Under the pieces are notes generated by a model that did not search any database, was not told the DNA's origin, and saw only the letters and a program-made list of their open reading frames with translations. From contig CAJURF010000018.1 in assembly GCA_910588825.1 (NCBI GenBank), forward strand, positions 1-50,843: a stretch of DNA of 50,843 nt, read 5' to 3'. The position numbers were made by a program, and so were the translations under genes. Source of the DNA: an uncultured Lachnospiraceae bacterium (GTDB lineage Bacteria > Bacillota > Clostridia > Lachnospirales > Lachnospiraceae). Below are positions 24,450 to 32,620 of the stretch, in pieces. Within the stretch, counting starts at the first letter, position 1. Every line of letters begins with the position of its first letter.

Positions 24450-24614
24450 CTAGTACAGCGTTGCGTAAATATCGGTGAATAATGTGCCTGATATTTTTGT
24501 CAGGACAAGGCGGAGGAATGAGGCGATGCGGTGGCATCGTCGATTGACGACAACGCAGTACTGGCAGAAATAGCGGGTACAGAATTCACTGGTATTTATG
24601 CGATGCTGTACTAG
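24450..24614 (+). repeat. 165-bp structured element with 31-bp terminal inverted repeats, between dnaK and dnaJ
   Basis: The left arm (24450-24480, CTAGTACAGCGTTGCGTAAA...) pairs with the right arm (24584-24614) along all 31 positions: 26 Watson-Crick and 5 G-U pairs when read as plus-strand RNA. Inside are the hairpins CCTGA/TCAGG (around 24490-24507), CGATGC-GGTG-GCATCG and CGTC-GATT-GACG. The start of the left arm (24452-24463) can instead pair with 24551-24562 at 11 of 12 positions, an alternative fold. No transposase, open frame or clear target duplication is seen. The symmetry resembles a miniature inverted-repeat element or a dispersed structured RNA; whether it recurs in the genome cannot be seen here. 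Confidence 0.7.
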
Positions 24615-24656
24615 AATCCGTAATCGTGAACCACGCATGGTAATGATTGGACTGCC

Positions 24657-24690
24657 GGAGAGCCCCGTTGGTAAAAAAAGGGGGCTTTCC
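24657..24690 (+). other. Hairpin upstream of dnaJ
   Basis: GGAGAGCCCC (24657-24666) pairs with GGGGCTTTCC (24681-24690) with one G-U and an A-rich 14-nt loop. No T-run follows on the plus strand, so it is not a normal terminator; it lies 30 bases before the dnaJ start and may affect mRNA processing or stability. Confidence 0.55.
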
Positions 24691-24719
24691 GCATGCCAGT
24701 CGTGGAATGGAGGATAACC

Positions 24720-25811
24720 ATGGCAGAGCAACAAAGAGATTTATATGAAGTCTTAGGCGTGGACAGAAATGCGGACGAGGCAGCGATAAAGAAGGCATAC
24801 CGGAAGCTGGCCAAGAAATATCATCCCGATGCCAATCCCGGGGATAAAGAGGCGGAGCAGAAGTTTAAAGAGGCCACCAATGCATACGGCATTTTAAGCG
24901 ACAGCGAGAAGAGAAGGCAGTATGACCAGTTCGGTCATGCCGCCTTTGAAAATGGCGGCGGCGGTTTCGGGGGCTTTGATTTCAATGCGGCTGATATGGG
25001 AGATATTTTCGGCGACATTTTCGGTGATCTGTTTGGCGGCGGCGCCAGGAGACGGGCCAGAAGCGGCCCTATGAAGGGCGCCAATTTAAGAGGCCGTATC
25101 AACATTACTTTTGAGGAGGCTGTATTCGGCTGTGAAAAAGAGCTTGAGGTGATGCTGAAGGAAGAATGCCATGTCTGCAATGGCAGCGGCGCCAAGCCCG
25201 GAACATCGCCAGAGACCTGTCCAAAATGTAATGGGGAAGGGCAGATTGTCTATACCCAGCAGTCTCTGTTCGGCATGACACGTAATGTGTCGGTGTGTCC
25301 GGAGTGCGGCGGAACCGGAAAAGTGGTAAAAGAAAAATGTACCGAATGCCGGGGCACCGGGTATCAGTCCAAGCGGACTAAGATTAAGGTGTCCATACCT
25401 GCGGGGATTGACAACGGTCAGTCTGTGCGTATCCGGGAGAAAGGGGAACCGGGCACTAACGGCGGTCCCAGAGGGGATCTTCTTGTAGAGGTAGTGGTTG
25501 CCAGACATCCCATTTTCCAGCGCAGGGGCGACGATATCTACTCCACTGCGCCTATCACATTTGCACAGGCAGCCCTGGGAGGAGAAGTCCGCATATCCAC
25601 CGTTGACGGGGATATTATGTATGAAGTGAAGCCGGGAACCCAGACAGACACCCGTATCCGGTTAAAGGATAAAGGGGTTCCCAGTATCCGCAACAGCAGG
25701 CACAGGGGAAGCCACTATGTGACCCTGGTGGTCCAGGTTCCCACCAAGCTGAACCGGGAGGCAAAAGAGGCCCTGAAAGCATTTGATAAGGCTTGTAATA
25801 AGAAAAAATGA
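24720..25811 (+). CDS. dnaJ: Chaperone DnaJ (Hsp40)
   Basis: 363 aa. The J domain has HPD at 35-37 (KKYHPDANPGDKEA), then a Gly/Phe-rich linker (about 78-108, GGGGFGGFDF...). The cysteine-rich region has four CxxCxGxG zinc motifs (CHVCNGSG, CPKCNGEG, CPECGGTG, CTECRGTG), followed by the C-terminal substrate-binding domains. It stimulates DnaK ATPase and delivers clients. ATG 24720 with TGGAGGATAACC is chosen over an upstream ATG at 24693 that lies within the hairpin. The unusually long 271-bp gap after dnaK holds the structured repeat and a hairpin. Confidence 0.98.
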   Translation: MAEQQRDLYEVLGVDRNADEAAIKKAYRKLAKKYHPDANPGDKEAEQKFKEATNAYGILSDSEKRRQYDQFGHAAFENGGGGFGGFDFNAADMGDIFGDIFGDLFGGGARRRARSGPMKGANLRGRINITFEEAVFGCEKELEVMLKEECHVCNGSGAKPGTSPETCPKCNGEGQIVYTQQSLFGMTRNVSVCPECGGTGKVVKEKCTECRGTGYQSKRTKIKVSIPAGIDNGQSVRIREKGEPGTNGGPRGDLLVEVVVARHPIFQRRGDDIYSTAPITFAQAALGGEVRISTVDGDIMYEVKPGTQTDTRIRLKDKGVPSIRNSRHRGSHYVTLVVQVPTKLNREAKEALKAFDKACNKKK

Positions 25812-25822
25812 TAAATGAAAGG

Positions 25823-25852
25823 CGGCATGGCTGTTGTAGCTGTGCCGTTTTT
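25823..25852 (+). terminator. Terminator of the heat-shock operon
   Basis: CGGCATGGCT (25823-25832) pairs fully with AGCTGTGCCG (25838-25847) using two G-U pairs, loop GTTGT, followed by TTTTT (25848-25852). It lies 11 bp after the dnaJ stop. Confidence 0.8.
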
Positions 25853-25862
25853 CGGTTATAAT
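25834..25862 (+). promoter_or_regulatory. Promoter for the secreted protein gene, nested in the dnaJ terminator
   Basis: TTGTAG (25834-25839) lies in the loop and descending arm of the terminator hairpin; TATAAT (25857-25862) follows after 17 bp. Transcription from about 25869 rules out the earlier in-frame ATG at 25861 as a start. Confidence 0.6.
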
Positions 25863-25962
25863 GGAGGTGACTATCCGTGTGTTCCCAAAAACCATCTGTG
25901 TATGGCGGCAGGTGGAGCGGCAGGGAGCTTTTGGGGATACGAAAAATGCAGGGAGGCAGCAT

Positions 25963-26793
25963 ATGAGAGACAGGAAGGCCCCAAGGCGGGCATTAGCGGC
26001 TTTGTGCGCAGTGTTGATTTTGGGAGGGAGTTTTGTGCCGGAGAGGCCCCAGGCGGCTGTCATTGCCGACCGGGTAAAGGCAGTAACCAGGGAATATCCC
26101 CACGGGTCTTATTTTCATGACTGGGTTACGGTCTCCTATGTGAAAAACGGCGTACTGTGGCACTACACGGGACATGAATGCGCAGGATTTGTCATGCACG
26201 TGACCAAGAAAGCGTTTCAGAAGCCATACTATATCGGGTCTCCGGATTATGGCCTGGTGTATAAAACGGTGAGTACGAAAAATACAGAGGAGATGAAGAC
26301 TCTGTTTTCTTATGCCAAGATCGGAGATGTGATCCGGTGGACGGGAAAGGGCGGTATCCATCAGGCGGTATTTATGGAAAGCAATAAAAGAGGCGTTCAG
26401 GTCTATGAAGCCAATTTCGGGAACGATTACAACCGGGTCTGGTATAATCATCTGTGGCCCTGGAATAACCGGGCTTTGTGGACCGGGACCTCTTCCAATG
26501 TGTCTGTGTACCGTTATAAAGATTATACAGAAATTGACCGTATGGTGGCAAAAGTGGCACTGAACCGGTCCAGCTATCGGATAAAAAAGAAGAAAAGTTT
26601 CCGCCTGACTGCCCTGGTGAGCCCGGCCAGCGCTTATAATAAGAAGGTGTCCTGGAAGAGCACCAACCCGAAAGTGGCAAAGGTATCTGCAAAAGGAGTG
26701 GTAAAGGCGAAGAAAAAAGGACGGGCATTTATCACTGCCACAGCCAAAGACGGAAGCGGGAGAAAGGCGTCCTGTAAAGTGACTGTAAAATAG
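25963..26793 (+). CDS. Secreted cysteine-peptidase-like (CHAP/NlpC-type) protein with C-terminal Big_2 domain
   Basis: 276 aa. A signal peptide of about 32 residues with a basic start (MRDRKAPRRALAALCAVLIL) ends near PQAA. The core has a candidate catalytic Cys73 (GHECAGF) and His133 (GGIHQAVF), in the order of papain-fold NlpC/P60 and CHAP hydrolases, and YEANFG could supply a third polar residue. The C-terminal about 80 residues are a bacterial Ig-like Big_2 domain (KKVSWKSTNPKVAKVSAKGV). It may cleave peptidoglycan peptides or amide bonds outside the cell, but the family match is by motif order only. ATG 25963 has GGGAGG upstream. Its place between dnaJ and prmA is unusual. Confidence 0.65.
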   Translation: MRDRKAPRRALAALCAVLILGGSFVPERPQAAVIADRVKAVTREYPHGSYFHDWVTVSYVKNGVLWHYTGHECAGFVMHVTKKAFQKPYYIGSPDYGLVYKTVSTKNTEEMKTLFSYAKIGDVIRWTGKGGIHQAVFMESNKRGVQVYEANFGNDYNRVWYNHLWPWNNRALWTGTSSNVSVYRYKDYTEIDRMVAKVALNRSSYRIKKKKSFRLTALVSPASAYNKKVSWKSTNPKVAKVSAKGVVKAKKKGRAFITATAKDGSGRKASCKVTVK

Positions 26794-26814
26794 GAAAGAC
26801 GAGGAAAATGAGTG

Positions 26815-27738
26815 ATGGATGCAGCTGTAATTTTCCGGCAGATGTGTATGATTTTTCTGTTGATTGCGATTGGATTTGCCGCGTGCAGAAAAGGGATTGT
26901 GGATAAAAAGGCAGGGAAGGTGCTGTCTGCAGTTGTGGTCAATATCTGTAATCCGGCGCTGCTTTTGACCAGCGTGATGGAGAGCGGCGGCGGTATCAGC
27001 AATGGGAAACTGCTGCTGGCGGCGGGAATCGGCATGGGCATGTATGGAGGGCTGTTTCTGCTGGGGAGAATACTGCCCCGGTTTTTCGGGAAGGACAGAC
27101 TGGAGCAGGACCAGTATACGCTGATGATTTTGTTTGGGAATATTGGATTTATCGGTATTCCGGTAGTTTCAGCGGTGCTGGGCACAGAAGTATTGATTTA
27201 TGTGGTCATCTGTACTATAATCTTTAACATTATTGTCTATACGTATGGAGTGCGTCTGGCAGCCGGATACAATGAGAATCCGGATGCGCCTAAGCGGAGC
27301 GTGATTAACGTGGGCACAGTGGCGGGTGCTGTCTGTATTGGGATTTTTCTTTTGAAGCCGCCGCTGCCGGAGATTCTCGTAAAGACTGTTGATTATACTG
27401 GGTCTGCCACCACATTTTTGAGCATGATGGTGATCGGCATCTCCCTGGCGGGGATGCCATTGGGGAAAATTTTCAGGGAAAAGCGGCTGTATGGGTATGT
27501 GGCCCTTCGCCATGTGCTGATACCCATTGCCTTTGGGTGGATTCTTAAAGGGCTGGCATGTGACAGGGAGATGGCAGGGACATTCGTACTGCTGGCAGCC
27601 ATGCCGGTGGCAAATCTGCCGCTGATGCTGTGCGAGGAAAATGGCGTGGACGGGACACTGCTGTCGAAAGGGATTGTGCTGAGTACAATGTTCTCTCTGG
27701 TTACCATTCCCCTGGCAGTTTATGGAACCGGTTTGTAG
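26815..27738 (+). CDS. AEC-family (auxin efflux carrier) transporter
   Basis: 307 aa, about ten membrane helices. Family features include the N-terminal FLLIAIGFAACRKGIVDKKA, NPALLLTSV and the C-terminal half's MPVANLPLMLCEENG. Bacterial AEC proteins carry malate and other organic acids or amino acids. The start at ATG 26815 (a GTG lies immediately before at 26812) has GAGG nine bases upstream. It follows the secreted protein by 21 bp and precedes prmA by 32 bp, so it is probably part of the same transcript. Its substrate is not predictable. Confidence 0.88.
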   Translation: MDAAVIFRQMCMIFLLIAIGFAACRKGIVDKKAGKVLSAVVVNICNPALLLTSVMESGGGISNGKLLLAAGIGMGMYGGLFLLGRILPRFFGKDRLEQDQYTLMILFGNIGFIGIPVVSAVLGTEVLIYVVICTIIFNIIVYTYGVRLAAGYNENPDAPKRSVINVGTVAGAVCIGIFLLKPPLPEILVKTVDYTGSATTFLSMMVIGISLAGMPLGKIFREKRLYGYVALRHVLIPIAFGWILKGLACDREMAGTFVLLAAMPVANLPLMLCEENGVDGTLLSKGIVLSTMFSLVTIPLAVYGTGL

Positions 27739-27770
27739 GAGAGATTTGGGAGTGGAAAGCAGGTGTTGAG

Positions 27771-28724
27771 ATGAGATGGAATAAGTTTACCATAGAGACG
27801 ATTACAGAGGCGGAAGACCTGGTGGCAGCTACATTGGCAGAGCTGGGAATCCAGGGGGTGGAGATTGAGGACAAGCAGCCCCTTACCCGGGAGGAATGCC
27901 GGGAAATGTTTGTGGATTTGCTGCCAGAGGGACCAAAAGACGACGGCATAGCCTATGTGAGCTTTTATCTGGATGAGGAAGAAGACAAAGAAAAGATTCT
28001 GGAGGGTGTGAAAGAGGCCCTTCAGGAGCTGAAACAGTTTACGGATATCGGCCCGGCATCTGTCACAGGTTCCCAGACAGAAGATAAGGATTGGATGAAT
28101 AACTGGAAGGAATACTTTCACCAGTTTTATGTGGATGATATTCTCATTGTGCCATCTTGGGAGCAGCCCAGGGAGGAACGGCCCTATACCATGCTGCTTC
28201 ACATGGACCCGGGGACGGCTTTCGGCACCGGGATGCATGAGACCACCCAGCTGTGCATCCGCCAGTTGAAGAAGTATGTGAAACCGGGGATGAGCCTTTT
28301 GGATGTGGGAACCGGAAGCGGCATCCTGGGGCTTGTGGGATGTAAGCTGGGAATTGACCATGTGCTGGGTACAGACCTGGACCCTTGTGCTGTCTCGGCT
28401 GTCCGGGAGAATATGCAGGCCAACCATGTGCCGGAGGGACAGTTTGAGCTGATTATCGGGAACATTATTACCGATTCCCAGGTGCAAAAGCAGGCGGGAA
28501 GGGAACAGTATGACTTAGTCACCGCCAATATTCTGGCGGATGTGCTGGTGCCTTTGTCACCGGTGGCAGTCCGGTATCTGAAGCCGGGCGGGCTGTACAT
28601 CACCTCCGGAATCCTGGACCAGAAAGAGGAGGAAGTGCGCCAGGCGGTAGAGCAGGCGGGCATGAAGGTGATAGAGACTACCCGTCAGGGCGAGTGGGTA
28701 TCTCTGACGGCCAAGAAGGAGTGA
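27771..28724 (+). CDS. prmA: Ribosomal protein L11 methyltransferase
   Basis: 317 aa SAM-dependent methyltransferase that trimethylates lysines and the N-terminus of L11. The N-terminal L11-binding domain opens with WNKFTIETITEAEDLVAATL. The catalytic domain has motif I DVGTGSGILGLVG (about 180), preceded by the characteristic GTAFGTGMHETTQLCI, and NILADVLVPLSP. The start is ATG 27771 after AGGTG; the open frame extends upstream inside the AEC gene and should not be used. It is followed by rsmE after 3 bp, a pairing seen after dnaJ in many Firmicutes. Confidence 0.96.
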   Translation: MRWNKFTIETITEAEDLVAATLAELGIQGVEIEDKQPLTREECREMFVDLLPEGPKDDGIAYVSFYLDEEEDKEKILEGVKEALQELKQFTDIGPASVTGSQTEDKDWMNNWKEYFHQFYVDDILIVPSWEQPREERPYTMLLHMDPGTAFGTGMHETTQLCIRQLKKYVKPGMSLLDVGTGSGILGLVGCKLGIDHVLGTDLDPCAVSAVRENMQANHVPEGQFELIIGNIITDSQVQKQAGREQYDLVTANILADVLVPLSPVAVRYLKPGGLYITSGILDQKEEEVRQAVEQAGMKVIETTRQGEWVSLTAKKE

Positions 28725-28727
28725 GAG

Positions 28728-29480
28728 ATGCGGCGTTTTTTTGTAGAACAAGACCAGATCGGGGAATCTCAGATTCGTATCACCGGCAGTGATGTGAATC
28801 ATATACGCAATGTGCTGAGGATGAGCCCAAAAGACCAGCTGTCAGCCAGCGGCCCTGGGGGACAGGAATATACCTGTTATATCGAAGAGATTACAGAACA
28901 GCAGGTGACTGCCCACATTATGTACGTACAGGATACCCAGGCGGAACTGCCCAGCAGAATCTATCTGTTCCAGGGAATTCCCAAAGGGGATAAGATGGAA
29001 TGGATTATACAAAAAGCCGTGGAGCTGGGGGTGCATGAAGTGATTCCGGTGGACACCATGCGAACAGTGGTGAAGCTGGACGAGAAAAAGGCGGCGAAGA
29101 AGACTGCCCGGTGGCAGCAGATTGCCGAGAGCGCGGCGAAACAGTCGGGGCGGGGCTTCGTCCCCCATATCCATCAGGTGTGCGGTTTCCGGCAGGCTCT
29201 GGAATACGGGCAGCAGTGTCCGGTGAGATGGATTCCCTATGAGAAGGCGCAGGGGATGGAGGATGCCAGAGAGCGGGTACGCAGTCTTCTTCCGGGGCAG
29301 GATGTGGCGGTCTTCATCGGACCGGAGGGCGGTTTCGATGAGCGGGAGGCGGCTCTGGCCCGGAGCATGGGTTATCACCCCATGACACTGGGCAGAAGGA
29401 TTCTGAGAACGGAGACGGCAGGTCTGGCCCTGTTGTCTGTGCTCATGTTCCATCTGGACGGACGGCAGGGAGGTGTGTGA
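28728..29480 (+). CDS. rsmE: 16S rRNA (uracil1498-N3)-methyltransferase RsmE
   Basis: 250 aa. The N-terminal PUA-like domain (RRFFVEQDQI, HIRNVLRMSPKDQL) recognises the RNA. The C-terminal SPOUT knot has FIGPEGGFDEREAALA and LGRRILRTETAGLALL, the SAM-binding knot motifs. It methylates U1498 in helix 44 of 16S rRNA. It begins three bases after the prmA stop and ends just before the desulfurase start, so the three are a tight operon. Confidence 0.96.
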   Translation: MRRFFVEQDQIGESQIRITGSDVNHIRNVLRMSPKDQLSASGPGGQEYTCYIEEITEQQVTAHIMYVQDTQAELPSRIYLFQGIPKGDKMEWIIQKAVELGVHEVIPVDTMRTVVKLDEKKAAKKTARWQQIAESAAKQSGRGFVPHIHQVCGFRQALEYGQQCPVRWIPYEKAQGMEDARERVRSLLPGQDVAVFIGPEGGFDEREAALARSMGYHPMTLGRRILRTETAGLALLSVLMFHLDGRQGGV

Positions 29481-29482
29481 AA

Positions 29483-30637
29483 ATGGAAGTGTATCTGGAC
29501 CATGCAGCCACCACCTGGTGCTGTGAGAGTGTGAAAGAAATCGTGGTCAAAACCATGGTGGAGGATTATGGAAATCCATCTTCCATGCACAAGAAGGGTG
29601 TGGAGGCGGAAGGCTATGTGAAAAGGGCAAAGGAGATCATTGCCCGCCAGTTAAAAGCAAAAGAAAAGGAGATTTACTTTACCTCTGGGGGGACAGAATC
29701 CAATAATCTGGCCATATTGGGGACAGCCATGGCAAATAAAAGGAACGGGAAAAGGATAGTGACCACCGCCATCGAGCATGCGGCGGTGCAGGAGCCGGTG
29801 AAGCGTCTGGAAGAACTGGGGTTTGAGACCGTGATTCTCCCTGTGGATTCCCAGGGGGTAGTTTCTATGGATGCTCTGGAGGAGGCGCTGAATCCAGAGA
29901 CCATTTTGGTTTCTGTCATGTATGTGAATAATGAAACAGGCTCTGTCCAGCCAGTGGAGCAGATTGCCGGTATCCTCCGTGAGAAAGCCCCTGGCGCGCT
30001 GTTTCATGTGGATGCCATACAGGCATTTGGAAAATATCGGATTTATCCTGGCAGAATGGGTATTGATCTCATGTCTGTCAGTGGCCATAAGATACATGGG
30101 CCAAAGGGAGCTGGATTTCTGTACGTCAGGGAACAGTCCAGGATTCAGCCGCAGATACTGGGCGGCGGGCAGCAGGGCGGTATGCGCTCCGGGACAGATA
30201 ATGTACCGGGAATCGCCGGGCTTGGGGCAGCAGTGGATGAGATTTACCGGGATTTTGACAAAAAGACAAAACATATGTATCAGATGAAAGAGCTGCTGGC
30301 TTACGGGCTTGCCCGGATGGAGGGGGTGCTGGTGAACGGAATGGATGTACGCCTGGGGGCTCCCCACATTGTCAGCGCCAGTTTTACAGGAATCAGAAGC
30401 GAGGTGCTGCTGCATGCCCTGGAGGACAAAGGCGTGTATATCTCAGCCGGGTCTGCCTGTTCCACCCACAAAAGGGCGGGGAGCAGCACCCTGACGGCTA
30501 TGGGCATGAAACCAAAGCAGAGAGAGTCCACGGTACGGTTCAGTCTGTGTGAGGATACGTCACAGGAAGAGATAGAGTATTGTCTGGAGATTTTGGGAGA
30601 AATTGTGCCTGTGCTGAAGCGGTATGCAAGGCGTTAG
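29483..30637 (+). CDS. Cysteine desulfurase (NifS/IscS family), likely sulfur donor for ThiI
   Basis: 384 aa PLP enzyme that takes sulfur from cysteine onto an active-site cysteine. It has the N-terminal YLDHAATTWCCESV, FTSGGTESNNLAI, the PLP lysine in SGHKIHGPKGAGFLY (about 202), and the sulfur-carrying cysteine in SAGSACSTHKRAGSS (about 326). ATG 29483 is nine bases from GGGAGG; the GTG at 29477 is too close to that site. The gene directly precedes thiI, as in Bacillus nifZ-thiI, where the dedicated desulfurase feeds ThiI for tRNA 4-thiouridine. I infer that role here; a general Fe-S function is possible. Confidence 0.9.
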   Translation: MEVYLDHAATTWCCESVKEIVVKTMVEDYGNPSSMHKKGVEAEGYVKRAKEIIARQLKAKEKEIYFTSGGTESNNLAILGTAMANKRNGKRIVTTAIEHAAVQEPVKRLEELGFETVILPVDSQGVVSMDALEEALNPETILVSVMYVNNETGSVQPVEQIAGILREKAPGALFHVDAIQAFGKYRIYPGRMGIDLMSVSGHKIHGPKGAGFLYVREQSRIQPQILGGGQQGGMRSGTDNVPGIAGLGAAVDEIYRDFDKKTKHMYQMKELLAYGLARMEGVLVNGMDVRLGAPHIVSASFTGIRSEVLLHALEDKGVYISAGSACSTHKRAGSSTLTAMGMKPKQRESTVRFSLCEDTSQEEIEYCLEILGEIVPVLKRYARR

Positions 30638-30729
30638 TGATATTCCCGGAACGCGGGATTTTGGGAGTTTTTTGCAGGCGTATTTTCCGGGTATGTGGGA
30701 ATATGCCGGAGAAATAAAAGGAGAAGCGA

Positions 30730-31923
30730 ATGGATTATCAGGCTTTTTTGATAAAATATGGCGAGATTGCGCTGAAAGGGAAAAATCGGTATTTATTTGA
30801 AAATGCACTGGTGGATCAGATTTGCTGGGCCCTTGGCCCGGTGGAAGGGGATTTTCAGGTGCATAAGGAACAGGGGCGCATTTATGTGGAGTGCCAGTCC
30901 AGGGAGTATGATTACCAAGAATGTTTGGAGGCGCTGCAGAGGGTATTTGGGATTGTAGCCATCTGCCCGGTGCAGATTCTGGAGGATCAGGGATTTGACC
31001 ATTTGAAAGAAGATGTGGTAAATTATATGAAACGGATCTATCCGCAATGTAATCAGTCGTTTAAGGTACACGCCCGCAGGGCGAGAAAATCTTACCCCTT
31101 ACAGTCTATGGAAATCAATGCTCTCCTGGGAGAAGCAGTGCTGGAAGCGTTTCCGGGAACCCATGTGGATGTTCATCAGCCGGAATTGTTATTAAATGTG
31201 GAAATTCGGGAAAGAATTTATGTATACTCCCAGGAGATACCGGGACTGGGCGGAATGCCGGCAGGCTGTAACGGAAAAGCCATGTTGCTGCTTTCCGGCG
31301 GGATTGACAGTCCGGTGGCCGGCTATATGGTTTCACGGCGGGGAGTGTCCATAGAAGCGGTGTATTTTCACGCGCCGCCGTATACCAGTGAGAGGGCGAA
31401 GCAGAAAGTTGTGGACCTGGCAGCGCAGATTTCCAAATACTGCGGCCCCATTCGGCTTTATGTGGTGAATTTTACGGATATTCAGATGTATATCTATGAC
31501 AAGTGCCCTCATGATGAGCTGACCATACTCATGCGCCGTTATATGATGCGGATTGCCGAGCATTTTGCCCTGAAGGATAAATGCCAGGGAACCATCACCG
31601 GGGAGAGCATTGGGCAGGTGGCCAGCCAGACCATGCAGAGTCTGGCAGTTACCAACCAGGTGTGCAGTCTTCCGGTATACCGGCCGCTGATCGCCTTTGA
31701 CAAGCAGGATATTGTGGATGTGGCTCTGAAAATTGACACATATGAAACGTCCATTCTGCCCTATGAGGACTGCTGTACCATTTTTGTGGCCAAGCATCCT
31801 GTCACAAAGCCTAACCTGAAAGCGATTCAAAGATCAGAGCAGAAGCTGAAGGAAAAAATCGGAGAGCTGGTGGATGCGGCCATTGACAGTGTGGAGGTTG
31901 TGGAAATCGGAGGAGGGCAGTAA
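30730..31923 (+). CDS. thiI: tRNA 4-thiouridine synthase ThiI
   Basis: 397 aa. A ferredoxin-like and THUMP RNA-binding region (about 1-165, KYGEIALKGKNRYLFE; RRARKSYPLQSMEIN), then a PP-loop ATP pyrophosphatase domain with the SGGIDSPVAGYM motif. It adenylates U8 of tRNA and replaces the oxygen with sulfur. The C-terminal rhodanese domain of the enterobacterial enzyme is absent, as in most Firmicutes, so sulfur must come by another route from the desulfurase encoded just upstream. AAAAGGAGAAGCG precedes the ATG. Confidence 0.96.
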   Translation: MDYQAFLIKYGEIALKGKNRYLFENALVDQICWALGPVEGDFQVHKEQGRIYVECQSREYDYQECLEALQRVFGIVAICPVQILEDQGFDHLKEDVVNYMKRIYPQCNQSFKVHARRARKSYPLQSMEINALLGEAVLEAFPGTHVDVHQPELLLNVEIRERIYVYSQEIPGLGGMPAGCNGKAMLLLSGGIDSPVAGYMVSRRGVSIEAVYFHAPPYTSERAKQKVVDLAAQISKYCGPIRLYVVNFTDIQMYIYDKCPHDELTILMRRYMMRIAEHFALKDKCQGTITGESIGQVASQTMQSLAVTNQVCSLPVYRPLIAFDKQDIVDVALKIDTYETSILPYEDCCTIFVAKHPVTKPNLKAIQRSEQKLKEKIGELVDAAIDSVEVVEIGGGQ

Positions 31924-32030
31924 TTGTCCAGTTGAGCCAGACGGACGAGGTTGGGCAAAAAAGAATGTGCAATTATCTGCGGATTAAGAATAGGTGGGAG
32001 AGAGGCGGGGAGTAAAGAGAGACAGAGGGC

Positions 32031-32059
32031 ACAAGAAAGAATCCGGCTTTGCCGGATTC
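32031..32059 (-). terminator. Terminator of the HPr-like gene
   Basis: GAATCCGGC-TTT-GCCGGATTC (32039-32059) is a perfect 9-bp hairpin. On the minus strand it is followed by TTTCTTGT, so it ends the HPr-like transcript; thiI on the plus strand may stop here too. Confidence 0.75.
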
Positions 32060-32085
32060 TCCCGCTTGTCCCGGTTTGATATGAG

Positions 32086-32319
32086 TTAGATCACATAGGA
32101 TTTGATCTTTTCCAGAACTTCATCCAGGTTCCGGCCGTCAGCGTGGATATTCAGGTCGATGGGCTTGGACAGATCCAGGCTGAAGATACCCATGATGGAT
32201 TTAGCATCAATGACATATCTTCCGGATACCAGGTCAAAGTCGCAGTCAAACTTACTGATTTCATTAACAAAAGCCTTTACTTTATCTATGGAATTCAGTG
32301 AAATCTGTACGTTTTTCAT
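32086..32319 (-). CDS. HPr-like protein lacking the active-site histidine
   Basis: 77 aa with the length and fold signature of the PTS phosphocarrier HPr, including the regulatory serine region DAKSIMGIFSLDL (Ser41, equivalent to HPr Ser46) and the C-terminal helix. Where HPr has the G-(I/L)-HARPA loop with His15, this protein has SIDKVKAFV with no histidine, so it cannot carry phosphate from enzyme I. Such histidine-less HPr proteins may act as regulators through the serine site or by binding other proteins, as Crh does in Bacillus. GGGAGGATTAC precedes the ATG; it is monocistronic between its own promoter and terminator. Confidence 0.8.
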   Translation of the reverse strand: MKNVQISLNSIDKVKAFVNEISKFDCDFDLVSGRYVIDAKSIMGIFSLDLSKPIDLNIHADGRNLDEVLEKIKSYVI

Positions 32320-32620
32320 TTTTGTAATCCTCCCGTGTTCATTTTTATTTTTGCTGTCCTAATCTTACAATCTGCAATTTTAAAAGTCAAGACTAAATGA
32401 GAAAAACTTTCGTCAGATTATTCATAAAATTGTACGGGGATAATTGTGAAACTGCTTTCAAATATTACAATCAAAGGTGAAAGATTTGGATAAAATAGAT
32501 AAAATAGAGCGCAAAACCGTTTAAAAATCCCTTTATATTTGTCTATTTCGTCCAAACTCTGATTGTGGAATAGGCATTTTGCAATTGTGTGATACATGGT
32601 AATGAGAATGAGGTGGAGTT
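32320..32620. other. Divergent intergenic region between the HPr-like gene and mtaB
   Basis: Besides the minus-strand promoter at 32362-32390, this AT-rich stretch shows only a short tandem ATAAAATAG repeat around 32490-32510 and no clear mtaB promoter; TTGTGG about 60 bp before the mtaB start with a GATACA downstream is a weak possibility. No RNA gene or riboswitch pattern was recognised. Confidence 0.5.
32362..32390 (-). promoter_or_regulatory. Promoter of the HPr-like gene
   Basis: On the minus strand TTGACT (32385-32390) and TAAGAT (32362-32367) with a 17-bp spacer, about 45 bp upstream of the ATG. Confidence 0.7.

Noticed and set aside
24450..24734. Minus-strand 94-codon open frame across the dnaK-dnaJ gap
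   Set aside because: It runs through the structured repeat and the hairpin, lacks a ribosome binding site and family resemblance, and is explained by the repeat.
25861..25962. Earlier ATG start for the secreted cysteine-peptidase-like protein
   Set aside because: It overlaps the -10 of the predicted promoter and would put about 34 residues before the signal peptide.
27630..27770. Upstream extension of prmA into the AEC gene
   Set aside because: The added sequence is the shadow frame of the AEC transporter; the L11-methyltransferase N-terminus begins at 27771.
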